From Annona cherimola (lineage: Eukaryota; Streptophyta; Magnoliopsida; Magnoliales; Annonaceae): a DNA stretch of 64,000 nucleotides. Both the position numbers and the translations under genes were made by a program. The stretch spans positions 22,363,335 through 22,427,334 of the forward strand of contig CM059977.1 of the NCBI GenBank assembly GCA_030490835.1, read 5' to 3'. The notes under the pieces are model-generated. The model worked only from the letters and a program-made list of their open reading frames with translations, was not told the origin of the DNA and did not search any database. The stretch's first letter is position 1. The number at the start of each line of letters is the position of its first letter. Shown piece by piece: positions 24,471 to 36,681 of this stretch.

Positions 24471-24780
24471 TTAATGGCAGGAAGCAGGAAGGCCGTGAGA
24501 GCTGCTGACGATAGGCGAGAAGGAAGATAGGGAGACTGAGAGGGATGTGGTGAGGACGTGAGGGCTAACGATGACCGCCGACCAGGGAGAGGAGGAGGCT
24601 GAGAGGGGAAAATGGAAAGGCCGCAAGGGCTGACGACGACCAGCTAGCAGCAAGACAGGGAAGCCGGAGAAATTGCTGATGACGGCGAAGAGGAAGAAAG
24701 GGAAGGCGGAGAGGTGCAGGCAGGCAGGGCATGGGCGGAAGCTGAAGTGAAACGGCGGAAGCAGAATTGCGGGGAGCAGG
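24280..24780. other. Purine-rich GA tract region
   Basis: About 500 bp strongly biased to G and A on the plus strand ('gagatgagagagagagcagc', 'gagggaagccgg'), so C/T-rich on the minus strand. This could be the promoter or 5' leader of the minus-strand gene. Long open frames on both strands here reflect composition, not coding. Confidence 0.4.
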
Positions 24781-27355
24781 CGCGAAATTAGATGTAGGGC
24801 TCGGTTCTTTTTTTTCCTTCGAACCGGACGAACCTCATCCAACCGCTTTTCCGGTCAGACCGCGGGTTGAGAGGTTCTTCGCAAGCTTCAAAATGAACCG
24901 CACTGGAAGTGTGGAAGTAGTTATGGTTGGGACCGCCCGGTCCGGTTCTGATATCGCTGATCCAAACCATCGGATCCGCGTTCTGAAAACATCGAAGTGT
25001 TGTATGAAGAATCAACGGTTGCAGTCCCTGCTCGGGCGGCGACGGCACGGAGTGGGTGTGTGATTTTGCCGTCTATCTCCAAAGCCAGCGTGGCAGGCAG
25101 TTGGCGTCCTGCTGTTATCGTGTGGTGGAGGACGACGTGAGCCGTGACTTGCAAGGATCTCAACCATCTATTCCCTTGGGCCCACATGGAGACGAATATT
25201 GGGTTTATCTGGATGAGACGGATAAAAGGCCCACACGCGACGGAGACTCTCAGGAGCGATTCTACATTTTAGTCAAAAACGGCGAGGCGGGCCAGGGCAT
25301 GCAGCCACCCAAGCAGTTTACTGCCGATTCTAAAAAGCAGGACAGAGAACCATGAAATAAACATGACCCGTCCAAATGCCTGCTGTTTGGGGCTAAGGCT
25401 TTTCTTTGCGGTCAAATTATCGCAATTAAAAAAGTTTAATTATAATCTGGAGTATGTTTAGGGTGTCTTTTGTTCTTAATAAAATTTTTGAAATGAAATA
25501 AAATAAGGCGATATGACAAATGTAATAGCGATGAGTAAACAAATAAAGTTAATATATACCGATTAGATGAAAGCTGTTAACTAATCATTGAAAAGCACCT
25601 AGCTATATGTAAAAATGCTAAATGTAAAAGAATTTTTTTGTGCATATCAAATGCCAGTAAACGAGGAAAAATTACAAACTTTTACATATATTTTTCCCAT
25701 ACGTCGTTGCTTACTAATCATAAGCTTTTCTTAATTTTCATACAATTACAAAAGCAATAAATACATAAACTTTTCTATATCATGTTACCACTTTCCCACA
25801 AAAGCGTATTACCAAATGCAACCTCCAACTTATTAAATGCATCTTTCAAGTGTTTTAGTAAACAACACAAAAAAATTCAACAACTTGTTGACATATTTTT
25901 TCACAAAAAATTTTCCACTCAGTTGCCTTATTTTACAGTCATCTTCATGCATCTCCTCAAGCAATTATTCTATTTATTTTATCCTCATCCGCTTCATTCC
26001 TAATCATCATCTAGTCCGTTACATTATTGTTATGTCGAATTTAAATATTTCTCATATTTTTAGAGCAATCTCAATCATACCCACGGATTTCTACTTTAAT
26101 TTTGAATTTACTAATGGAATTCCAATAATCTCAAATATACATATAATATTTGCTCATAGTTTTCGGATATACCCACAAAGTTTCAATAATATCAAATATA
26201 CTTATGTAGTTTGTCCATAATATCATTCATACTCACTTCATTAAGAACTCACTAATTGAGTTGTGTGTTAAAAAATAAAAAATACTTGAGCCCCAATTCA
26301 TTTTTTTAACCGTGATGGATGCCTAATTTCCATTAGTTCCCTTTTCATCCCTAATTTATATTTCGGCCCTAATTATGGCTCAAGCATTTTTGCCCTTTTA
26401 TTATGTGTCAATTTAGCTATTAGTAAGCTACAAGAATCATGATTGTTGGATCCACTTACCATGTGAAGTTGCTACTAAATATTTGATGTGGCCAGTCGTA
26501 CAACTAGATTTGACATTCGAGGACTAATGAGAACAAAATGAATAGTGTGTTTAGAAAAGTTACAGAGAATATAAGTTGTCAAATGATGTAATATGATATG
26601 GATAATGATGAAGAGTAAATATGATAAAGTTGAAATAAATATGTTAGTTGTGTGGGTAACTGTGTATAAATGATTAAAAAGTACGATAGTTGTATAGAAA
26701 AATGTGAATAAATCATTAAAAATAAAGTAGTTGTAGAGAGTGAAAAGTTTTAGATTGAAAAGTTTTAACTTCATAATTTTTACTCATTAACAAATACACC
26801 CGAAATGAATATTTTTCACATGTTTCTACTCATCTTTTTTTATGATTTAATTTTTGAATTGCACGTCCATTATATTTTTTCAATCTTGCTTATATATTTC
26901 AATTATTTTCTTACATATTTTTATAAACTCACCTTATTCATGTTTTATTCTCATTCTAATCACCGCCCACTACAAAAAAAAAAAAAAAAAATCATCGTCG
27001 ATACGTGTTTCCGTCCCCGGAGTATTAAAGTATTTTACAAAAATATCCTTCCACAGTGGGAGTTGTGAATGAAATTAATTTGTAATATCAAATGACACAG
27101 TATATATAATTCAAAACATATACATATGCATCGTCCGCACAGCAGTATCATAACATTAGCATGGCTAAGCAAACATGGATGGCATGGCTTGCTTTCACGC
27201 CCGTCTTGTCTGCAGCGAGCGACATTAAAGGCCAATGGTGGTCACCAGCTGGCATAGTCGCGTAGTCATCGAAGGCATTCGGCTAACCAGGTCATGGTCT
27301 TTTTTGCCCGCGCAGCGTAAGCGCAGCAGCACTGGAGCCGGTGTGCCCGCGGAGG
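24781..27355. other. Intergenic, GC-richer then AT-rich
   Basis: Positions 24,780-25,360 are GC-richer and include 'ccggttctgatatcg' and other CCGG-rich pieces. They carry a 99-codon plus-strand frame (25,056) of low-complexity composition that I do not believe is a gene. Positions 25,461-25,650 look like a truncated Tourist-like MITE (left end GGGTGTC only). About 26,060-26,230 contains 'aatatac' and 'tatacccac' runs like those of the TIR element at 35,584. The rest is unassigned. Confidence 0.4.
26543..26801 (+). mobile_element. Tourist-like MITE, TSD GAA
   Basis: Ends TAGTGTGTTTAG and CAAATACACCC, family core inside ('tgatgtaatatgatatgg', 'agttgtatagaaaaatgtga'), GAA on both flanks (26,540-26,542 and 26,802-26,804). 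Confidence 0.75.
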
Positions 27356-27363
27356 CGGTGAAC

Positions 27364-29067
27364 TAGGGGTGTAAATCGGGTCGGGTTGACTCGGGTTGGG
27401 ACAAATACAACCCTAACCCACCTTGTAAAATTCCAACCCAACCCTACTTTCAACCCTACTTTTCACATCTTAACCCAACCCTATTTCAACCCACCTCAAA
27501 TCGGTTCGGTTCGGGTTAGAAATCGGGCTAATAGATTACACATATTATCAATGCTAGTTAAGTTTTTGTTCACCTAAATTTCTAAAATAAAAAAAATAAT
27601 GATACTTGTAAAAACAATAAGTACTAATAAAAGTTCTACGTACCTTAAAAGTGGAGGATAAGTTTAGTAATTGATTCATTTTTTTCCTTTTGTATTCTTT
27701 GAGCAATGATGTCTTCTGCAAGTAAAAAAGTGAAAGTTAAGTAAAAGTATTGCAGTAAATTATGCAAAATAAAAAAAAGAATATTATACTCTTACTTACC
27801 TTCTTATTTCTTGCGAGGACAGCCTCTTTGATGAGCTTCAGAGAATCAGCTAAGTCCTAGTGTCCAACTGTGCATGTAACTCTGGAAGTTGACGGTAAGG
27901 GCCTGCCAAGTTACCGAATGTAGAAAATCAGATAAAGAATTCAAAAACATCTTTTATGAATCGAGAAATAGAAAAGCCCTCCACAACAGAGCTCCCTTCT
28001 ATTCTCGTTGGGATTGGATATAGATGGGGAATCCATAGAATCATCCCAGTGCTTTCTGTACTTTCACATCCAAAGACTAAAGAAAATGGGAGCGAAGCAT
28101 TCATCTATTAAATACATAGATTTTCTCCTTTTTGATTTTCTAGTAACCAGAAATGGTTAGGGGAAAAAAATGCAACGCAGCAGAAATACAGATTTCTTCC
28201 AAGTGTTACGGTGGCCTCACGCCCTCACCTCATTCTCGTCATCACCAAAAGCTGCAGCTTCTGTTAAAAGCAACAAATTATAAGATTACTTTGAATGCTA
28301 AATTAAAGATTTCTTCATATAATGCCTCGCCTAACAAAACAGAAGATAACAAAACAGAAGATGACGAAAACATTGAAATTTCCAGGCCGAGGCCCCACTC
28401 AATGGGTTCCTGAATAAGAAGGGCGTTCGTTCTTATTGATTTGATTGAAGGGAACAGCCGGCGGGCATGATTCCGTGGCACGATTTCAGCAGCACGATTT
28501 GCAGCCGGAGGGCACGATTTCAGCAGCACGATTCAGACGAACGGAAGATTGGAAGATCGTCTGCGAATGCTGGTGCTGTGCGAATGCTGGTGCTAATTTC
28601 AGCAGCACGATTTGCAGCCGGCGGGCATGATTCGGCGGCACGATTTGAGCCAGAGGGCACGATTTGAGCGGCACGATTCAGAGTTCAGACGAACGGAAGA
28701 TCGTCTGCGATTCTGCGAATGCTGGTACTGATTCGTCTGCGAATGCTGGTGCTGCAGATGTGCCGCCGAACGGAAGATCGGAAGAGATGATGCGGTTGGG
28801 AAAATCGGCAGAAAGCTAGAAAGGGGCAAAGGGCTAATTTCAAATGGACGGGTAGGGTATGAAATCTGAATCAGATAAGGGATATCGACAGGGGCAAATC
28901 GGGTCGGGTTGACCGACCCCTAACCCAACTCAACCCGATTTTTAAAATCGGGTCGGGTTCAACCCGATTTTTAAAACCCGAAATTGCAAAACCTCAACCC
29001 AACCCTGTTTAAAATCGGTCCGGGTTGATGCGGTCTCGGGTTGAACCCGACCCGATTTACACCCCTA
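27364..29067 (+). mobile_element. Non-autonomous hAT element, perfect 8-bp TSD
   Basis: Begins TAGGGGTGTAAATCGGG and ends CCCGATTTACACCCCTA; flanked by the perfect 8-bp repeat CGGTGAAC (27,356-27,363 and 29,068-29,075). Subterminal regions are dense in 'cgggtcgggttgac'-type repeats on both ends, probably transposase-binding sites (inference). There is no transposase. A second copy in opposite orientation is at 60,854-61,939. The perfect target duplication suggests fairly recent insertion. Confidence 0.88.
28455..28800 (+). repeat. GC-rich tandem repeats inside the hAT element
   Basis: Short units such as 'ggcacgatttcagcagcac', 'gatttgcagccgg' and 'gaatgctggtgctg' recur several times with variation. 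The frames are open but repetitive, and no protein is recognised. Confidence 0.7.
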
Positions 29068-29649
29068 CGGTGAACTAACACGCTTGATAGGCAGGCGCGC
29101 ATAGGATCACTTGGATGTACGGACTATTGAAAATATGAAACCGGTCATGACATTGTTAGCTCCGGCCAACGTAAAGTTATGCCGGTGGGAGCTAAGAAGC
29201 GTGGCTTTTTATGTTTCTTAACAATATTTTTCAAATGCATTTAATTCATGAATCTGCGTACATTTTTTTAATATTTGAAAATAAAATTTTAGGGATAGCT
29301 AAGTCGTTTTCACCATAACAATGTTCATTTTTGAAAATAAAATTTCAGAGATATTTAAATCATTTTCACCCTAAAAATCTCGATTTTTGAAAATAAAAGA
29401 TATAAACATGTTCGAAAATTAAAAATTTTAATACATGAATTAAAAACACTTAAAAGTGTATAGAAATATAAATTAACATAAGCTAACAAGATTGTTGCCT
29501 ATATGATATTTACTACCCAATTCTTATGAAATTTACCACCGAACTTTTCTTTTCATAATCTTACTCCACATTGGTTCTTTTCCACGGATATTATTAACTC
29601 CAGAATATGTTTTTTCTTATGGATTTAGCATTGTAAACTTTGTAACTTA

Positions 29650-30215
29650 CGGTATGTTTAGAAATAAATAAAACTTTGGGTGTGTTTGAGAATGGATAAA
29701 ACTTTTGGTGAAAAGTTTTGAAGAATAAAAGTTGTTAAATGATGTGATATGATAGAGGTAATAACGAGGAGTAAAGAGAATAAAGTTAAAATAGATAGGT
29801 TAGTTGTATAGGTAATTGTGTAGGAATGATTGAAAAGTACGGTGGTTTGTATAGGGAGATTTAAAAAAATAATTAAAAAATAGGAATGTTATAGAGATTG
29901 AAAAGTTTTAGATTGAAAAGTTGTAGGTGAAAACTTTCGGTTGTTGTCAAACACACCCTTTTGATGAAAAGTTGTCGATAGTAGAAGTTGCCAAATGATA
30001 TAATATGATATGGGTAATGATAATGAATAAATTGGATAAAGTTGAAATAGATATGTTAATTATGTTGGTAGTTGTGTACAAATGATTGAAAAGTAAGGTA
30101 GTTGTATAGAAAAATGTGAAAAAAATTATTAAAAAATAAGGTAGTTATGAATAGTAAAAAGTTTTATATTAAAAAGTTTTAACCCGACAACTTTTACTTA
30201 TTACCAAACACACCC
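29650..30215 (+). mobile_element. Tourist-like MITE (outer), TSD TTA
   Basis: The left end CGGTATGTTTAG at 29,650 is separated from the rest by a younger copy of the same family (29,678-29,958). The sequence resumes at 29,959 and ends CCAAACACACCC at 30,215. TTA flanks both outer ends (29,647-29,649; 30,216-30,218). Confidence 0.8.
29678..29958 (+). mobile_element. Tourist-like MITE (inner, nested), TSD TTT
   Basis: GGGTGTGTTTGAG to CAAACACACCC, flanked by TTT (29,675-29,677 and 29,959-29,961). It interrupts the older copy in the middle of its left terminal repeat. Confidence 0.85.
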
Positions 30216-31085
30216 TTAGTATATTTGCATTTTAAACTTTAAAGTTTATTTACTAATATTTTAAACCTTGTGAAATTTAGTTATTTGCATTTTAGACCCT
30301 TGTCTTTAATGATGTTAAAAATCACTGGAAATTTTTGTAAAATGTCTAAAATGTCATTTACATTTTAAACAAAAATTTACATAGTTTTAAATGCTAATGC
30401 ATAAATCAATAATTTAATAATATTTTTGAACATCGTGGTGATGGCAGAGAATTTAAAAGAAACTTCATATAATTTAAAATGCAAATAGTATTTTAGATAT
30501 TTTATACTATTTTAATAGTAATTTTTAACTTTGTTAGAGCTGATGGTCTAAAATGCAAAGAATCAAACTTTCTTAGGTTTAAAATGCTAATACATAAATA
30601 TCATGACTTAAAATAAAAATACGCATAGCTAAAAGATTTCAAATAGGAATTGCCCTTTTATCTCCTCGACTTTTTGGAATAATCAAGGAATTGATATAGT
30701 ATAAGAATTACATATTGTTTGTTAATGTGAGTGTCGAGGATGAGAAAAGTTAAATTTTTAGAAAGTGTGATATGATATAGTTTGAGTAAAAATTAATAAG
30801 ATAGTTATATGATAAAACGATTAAAATAGATGAGTAGTTAATTATTAAATCATTTATATAAAAATGTATGAGAAAATGTAAAAAATTTGTTTACCCCAGC
30901 CCTCTTGCCAAACTGTGTGGGGGAGAACTCGTCATGTACTATGAATGAGAAAAGTAGATTTGACAATGTAAATAATTATATTGTAGAATTTAAAATCATG
31001 TTAAAATTAGAACAAATTTATTTAGGAAGTGAGAAATCTTATCACAATCGACTACACCAATCCCAACAAACCCTAAAAAATCATT
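30216..31085. other. AT-rich intergenic
   Basis: No gene is seen. About 30,720-30,880 has MITE-like pieces ('gtgatatgatatag', 'aaaatgtatgagaaaatgt') without ends. The short plus-strand frame at 30,887 is not credible as coding. Confidence 0.4.
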
Positions 31086-31135
31086 GATTAAATGATGTTA
31101 AACTTAATTGCACCCTGAAAAATAATTAATTCAAG
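31084..31135 (+). repeat. Left member of a 50-bp direct repeat flanking the TIR element
   Basis: 'attgattaaatgatgtt' followed by 'aaacttaattgcacc' corresponds to 'attgattaaacgatgtt' and 'gaacttaattacaacc' at 32,991-33,035. About 45-50 bp are similar, far longer than a normal target-site duplication. Confidence 0.7.
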
Positions 31136-32990
31136 GGTTAATTTTAAATATACCCACAACCTTTTGCCTTAATTTCAAATATACTTAGAAAGTATGAAAA
31201 CTTTTATATAAACGCATTAAATACAGCCGAAATATCAAATATACCCCAAAAATGTCGGCAACAGAAGACAGAGTTCGCTTGGTCCAAATTACCCTTAAAA
31301 TTTCGTGAATGTCAATAATACCCTCGTGCTTCTTCGTCTTCCAAACCAAGCAAACAAATTCGCTGCTGTCAAATGCTTGCGGATAAATCAATTCCACCAT
31401 CTCCTACGTCACCATCCTCCACCAGATTTGCCGCTGCTAGTTGAAAGGGACTTTGCCTCCACCATTAAAAGGTGAGGAAGAAGAAGGAAGCAGCAGGCAT
31501 GGATTCCGTCCAGATCTAGAAGCGGACAGCATGAGAAGATTATGATAGCTTCAAAGCTGCCGACTTCAATGGAGAAATAGAGACGAGCGGTTGAATAGGG
31601 ATGACGGTCGTGGCCAGAAATGGTGAAGATCGAGACCATAAACACAAATTTGGTGTGATCTCTGTTTCGCAATATCAGCACAGATGATGGTTGTTCGGTC
31701 GCTGCAATCTCGCACCTGAAGGTTACGGGAACACTCGAAGAAGAGTTGAGGGTAGAACCACATATTGGCCAAATACTAGCAACCGAAGGAAAGTTCCAGC
31801 TCAACCCATTCCAGTGAGGGCTAATCAGACTTGGCCGACCCAAGTACAACCTGGCGAACGGGGTCTCTCTCGACGCATCCTGACTGCAGCAAGAGTATCT
31901 GAGGAGGGCTACTCGCAGATCAAGTAGACCAAACTCATACTTTAAAAAAAGTAAACCTGGCTCGGAAGGTTGGCAAAGGCCAACTAGAAGACATTCAGCT
32001 ACCATAAGAACAATCTGAGAGGTTGGATGAAAATCGATTTGCTCCTCTGGCTAACTTAACTAGCTCACAGCAAAGGAGCTAAATCGTAGAGGAACTTTGC
32101 AAGTCCCGCACCTCAACAAGGAAGCACCGAAGATAGGGACGAAAGGTGCAAGATAGTTTCGCCCCGGGCAGTCAACAACATCAGCCAATCATTGCTTTTG
32201 ATGATTATAGGCAACCACAACTGAGATTTTATGACGGCTTATATTTCTGGCCTTAATTGTAAGTTGCTGCAAAGATGGATTTTCTGCTAGCATGAAGTCG
32301 TGGGCTGGCAGCCAAAGTCTAGCATGGAAAATGGAGTTCGTCGACTGTAGCGGGAAGCGATTCTTGTAATGATGGCTGACCATGGATTTCGACCAGAATC
32401 GGAAGCAGACAACAGGAAGAAGATAATTGCAGCTTCAAAACAGCCGACTTCAATGGAGAAAAAGAGATGAGTGTCTGAATGGGGATGGTGGTCGTGGCCG
32501 AAAATGGCGAAGATCCTGACCATAAACACAGATTTGGTACCGTCTCTGCTTCGCGAATCCATCAAATGGAGTGGATTGAAGATTCAATGACTTAAGTGGT
32601 TGGATTTGGAAAGGACAGTTGAGGAAGATGGCGTTGAAGCGATGAAGATCTTCACCTTCCCATCCTTTTCCTCTTCAAAATCGAGTATAGTAAGAGCTTT
32701 CAAGCCAATCTGGCCGAAGAAGAAATCGGCGATGATGCAGAGGGGCGGGCCTTGGATTGCGAGAGGTGGGTGATGCAGATTGCTGCTTCTCCGTTACTGC
32801 GTCATCAATTTCTATAATGGAAGGGTAAGCTAGTCATTTTCAAAAAAAATTCCACGCAACAAAAATACAACCGTCTCTTGTTTAACCAACGGAAGCTGAC
32901 AGATGGGTATATAGGAAAGTTTCCATGGTTAGTGAGTATATTTTAAATTAAAGGTAAAATTTATGGGTATATTTGAAATTAACTATTGAT
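31136..32990. mobile_element. 1.85 kb TIR element
   Basis: The left end 'ggttaattttaaatatac' and right end 'gtatatttgaaattaact' are inverted repeats, continued by 'ttaatttcaaatatac' / 'gtatattttaaattaa'. The inside is GC-richer and holds two direct repeats (about 31,480-31,690 and 32,370-32,570) that share 'gccgacttcaatggagaaa' and 'accataaacacaaatttgg'-like runs. Open frames there (for example 31,409-32,005 minus) have no recognised domain. It is related at its ends to the smaller element at 35,584-36,061. Confidence 0.65.
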
Positions 32991-33040
32991 TAAACGATGT
33001 TGAACTTAATTACAACCGATGAAAATTATGTCGAAAGATC
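32991..33040 (+). repeat. Right member of the 50-bp direct repeat
   Basis: See 31,084-31,135. It begins directly at the right end of the TIR element. Confidence 0.7.
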
Positions 33041-35406
33041 ATGACTCCAGTATCTTAAAATGTTATTTGTTTATCTTCTACCAGTTTATTCTTTTACCAT
33101 AATTGCTTTCATTTTATATTTACATGATAAGGAAATATTTAAAGAAGAAATTAGCATAGTTGCCAATATTTGTTTAAAAAGCTTAAAGGTATTTTCGTGA
33201 AAAAAATTATTTACTGCAAACATTTATAATAGAAATAGAAATTTAAGATAGGCTCAATGAATTTATTTCATGGGAGGAACATTTTTAAAAAGTATAAATG
33301 TTCTCATTGCAAAGGTATTTCTTATATTTTTTTTAATTATATGGTAAGGAAATTAATTTTCAATGATGCTAGTGGTAGAAATTTGGAAATACATCGATGA
33401 AATTATATAATGATGGACTAATTAAAAAATTCCAATTTAATGGATTTAAAACATATATTCAAAAAAAATAAACAAAAAAGGTGCGATTTCTGGCCGCAGT
33501 TGAATCGACGAACCAGTTGCGTGGCTATTGGGGGGCTTGTTTAGCTAAGATATCTATAATCCTATACGAGTGGCTTGAGAAATAATAAAGATGAGTAAAT
33601 TTTATAGGTTTGTAAGAAACCCAACAAAGGTAGCGCCATGCAAATCATTCCGCCTAGAAAAACTTGCTAATGAAGCCAATACAATGTTAAGTGATTGTGC
33701 CTTTAACTTAAGTGACATTTGAGAATTGGAAAGCGTGGATAAGATGACAGACCATGGTATACATATTATCTTACTACATGATTTAACAACCAATTGCATT
33801 ATTTTTCCAACCTTATTTATATATTTTAATTATTTTTCTTTTAATTACTTTATTTATTCCAAGTTTATCTCTATTATTTTACACTAGTCACATAATTATC
33901 AAAATATTCATTGTTTTCCTCGTTTACTAATCAATTAATTCATCAATCAATAACTATATTTTTACTCGTTTATCTCTGTATTCTAATCATTTCTCGTTCC
34001 TACTGCACTCCAACTACCATATTTATTCCATCTTTATCTATATTATTTCATATCAATCAAACAATCACATAATTGCTTAAATATTCCATCTATCACTTCT
34101 CACCTCGTCCACGTTTTCTACAATGTTTACATTACTAATTAAGCCCTTAGATGGGGCCATATCTCCCTTCCCCTCCAATCGTTGGTATATTTTAATTTTA
34201 TTGTCATGTTTAGATAATACCGTGTACATGCTAAACGAATATACGGTAATTATAAAATGCTGTTCTCGATGACGATGAATATTGCCGAGAAAAGACGTGA
34301 GGCAGGTGATTTTTTTTTTCTCATGAGAAAAGTGAAAGCGGAGAAACTCTATCCTAACTCCCTCCGAAAAAAAAAAGAAGAAGAAATCGCATAAGGGGAG
34401 GGCAGGTGATTTGAATGTCTATCGACGTTACAAATATATTACAATCATGTCCGACTGATCTGGCATATTTGGCGTGCAGGATTTTCTCTTTCCTTCGCAA
34501 GCTCTGCTTTCCTGTTGGGGCAATTGTGGCCTGGGAGGGCGTGAACGGCAAGACGGACGGATGGATGGGCGGAGACGGGAGAGAGAACAACAATACGTCT
34601 AGGGTCAGCCGGTACTGGATCCGTATTTGGGATCTGCAGGGCAGACAAGCGGATTGTACTGGATGGACAGATATAATAAGTAAGGTTGTTGCCAAAAGTA
34701 ATACATGCATTTCTTTTCTTTTCTTTTTTTCTTAAAAAAAATAAATTATTATTATTATAAGTTTTAAGGCTGCAAGGGCATCGATAGGCTGGCATGGGAC
34801 AAGAAAATGGCAACCATAGCTGCAACGAATCATGCCGACGTCAATGAAATTTTCAGATGCATACACGGACACTCATTATTTCCTCTCTCTCTCTCTATCT
34901 TTAATAGGCTGGTAAGGCTACATTGATTTTAAAATTTATTTACAATTACTGTTTAATTTCTCATATTAAGCTTCAATCCGACCCAAGTATATTCTTTTTA
35001 TTTTTCTAAATTCTTGACCACGCGAATGTAATAAAAATTTCTGATGAAATGCTGCCATTATAAAAAGAATTTGTGAAACATTATTAGTACATTAGCAAGC
35101 AGCTGTAGTACGTGGGTATAAGAGAATTTTTATATCATAACTATTTATAAAAAAATCGGTTGTCCATGATCAGATGACCATAGTCCTTAATGTAAATACG
35201 CATCTGAAAGTACCTTAGTTTTGCATCCATGCAAAGGATTTACAAATTAAAGCTAGTGCAGCTTGCCTGAGTTTATTCTCATCAAATATTTTTCGTTTGT
35301 ATTTTTTTCCCCAAATTATATTATGCTTACTTGCATTGATTGATTATATTTTAAGTAAGCTTTCGATCAATACGGCAAGTGTTTGATTACATTTATTTTA
35401 AACTCG
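33041..35406. other. Intergenic, no gene recognised
   Basis: AT-rich, except 34,380-34,830, which is GC-richer and open in several frames on both strands. None of these frames shows a known domain or splice context. A TTTC/poly-T run occurs near 34,715. Nothing further is identified. Confidence 0.45.
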
Positions 35407-36156
35407 GAGTATATTCGAAAAGTGATAAAATTTTTAAATGAAAAACGTTAAGTACAAAAGTTTTTAAATTAAAAAATGATATAAAATGACAAGGGTAATG
35501 ATAAGGAGTTAAAATAAATAGGTTAATTGTATAAATGGTTGTGTAGAAATGATTGAAAAGTATGATAGTTGTATAGGAAAATAGGATTAATTTTAAATAT
35601 ACCAACTACATGTGCCCTTAATTACAAATATACTTACTAAGTTTGAAAACTTTCATATATACCCACTATGTATGAGTAAAATTTCAAATATACCTATTAT
35701 GACAGTTATGAATGTTTAATAACTTTAAAATTCCAAAAGACTCCTAATTAATCTAATATTTATTATGATTTGTGCAATATTCAAATTGTTAAAACTTCTT
35801 CTACATAGGTTTTCTCTCACATTAGATATGTTTCCATTATATTATTTAACTTTTATTATAATTGAATGACTATTATTATTAAATAATAATGAATATTTTG
35901 GACATTTCATATGATGTATAATGGTGATTTTTAATTATGCCTAACGAAATAGGTATATTTGAAATTTCACTCATACTCAGTAGATATATGTAAAAGTTTT
36001 CAAATTTAGTGGGTATATCAGTAATTAAGGGCAAATGCGGTGAATATATTTGAAATTAACCTAGGAAAATATGAAGAAATGATTAAAAAATAAAATATTT
36101 ACAGTGACAAAAAAGTGTTAGCTTGGTATTTTTAATTTTTTTTTGCCAAAACACCC
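35407..36156 (+). mobile_element. Tourist-like MITE split by a younger element, TSD TCG
   Basis: The left end GGAGTATATTCG (35,407) and right end GCCAAAACACCC (36,156) are flanked by TCG on both sides. Its interior is interrupted at 35,584 by a second TIR element and resumes at 36,062 ('aggaaaatatgaagaaatga'). Confidence 0.75.
35584..36061. mobile_element. Small TIR element, 9-10 bp TSD (MULE-like)
   Basis: Ends 'ggattaattttaaatatacc' and 'atatttgaaattaacc' are inverted. The 10-bp string TAGGAAAATA lies on both sides (35,574-35,583 and 36,062-36,071), consistent with the 9-bp target duplication of Mutator-like elements. The inner arms also mirror each other ('gtatatttgaaatttcact' / 'agtaaaatttcaaatatac'). 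No coding capacity. Confidence 0.75.
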
Positions 36157-36681
36157 TCGGATTACATCCTGTTTCAAAAACAAAATCAACAGCGCCATAA
36201 AATCACAGCACACCAGCAACTCGCTGCGAGAATCAGCGAGCAGCCTAATGAGACCCGCGGCGGATGCACGCGCTGGGCCGGGGCGCATGGAACTTGACCG
36301 AAAACCGCGTGCGGAGCAGCGAGCAGTAGTGTTTCGCTTTCAAGCTTCCACGCAATCATGAAAAGCATTAGCAAATAAAAAAACACAGAAAATAAAATAA
36401 AATAAAACAACAAAACGAAAAGTTGCACTGCACCTGCATGGCTATTTTTGTAATTCTACGACCCAAAATGTATGGCTCCCTTTGCAAAGAGACTGCCTTA
36501 CGCACCACCATTTTCTTCCCTTATTACCCAACCTCTCCACCCTTCAAGCTCTCCAAATTTCACAATTCCTACCCAATTTTGTCCCCAATAATAACAAAAA
36601 ATCCTCCGTCTCTCGCTGAAAAGCCCTATCGCTCAAAATCATCTCGAATCCGCGGGGGGGAAAAACAGAGAGCGAGAGAAA

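Noticed and set aside
24471..24842. Open frames on both strands in the purine-rich tract
   Set aside because: Low-complexity GA/CT composition gives long frames without meaning.
25056..25355. A 99-codon plus-strand frame
   Set aside because: No domain, no splice context, and overlapping open frames on the other strand.
31409..32005. A 198-codon open frame on the minus strand
   Set aside because: It lies inside a TIR element, has no recognised domain, and part of it is a direct repeat of 32,370-32,570. Composition explains the openness.
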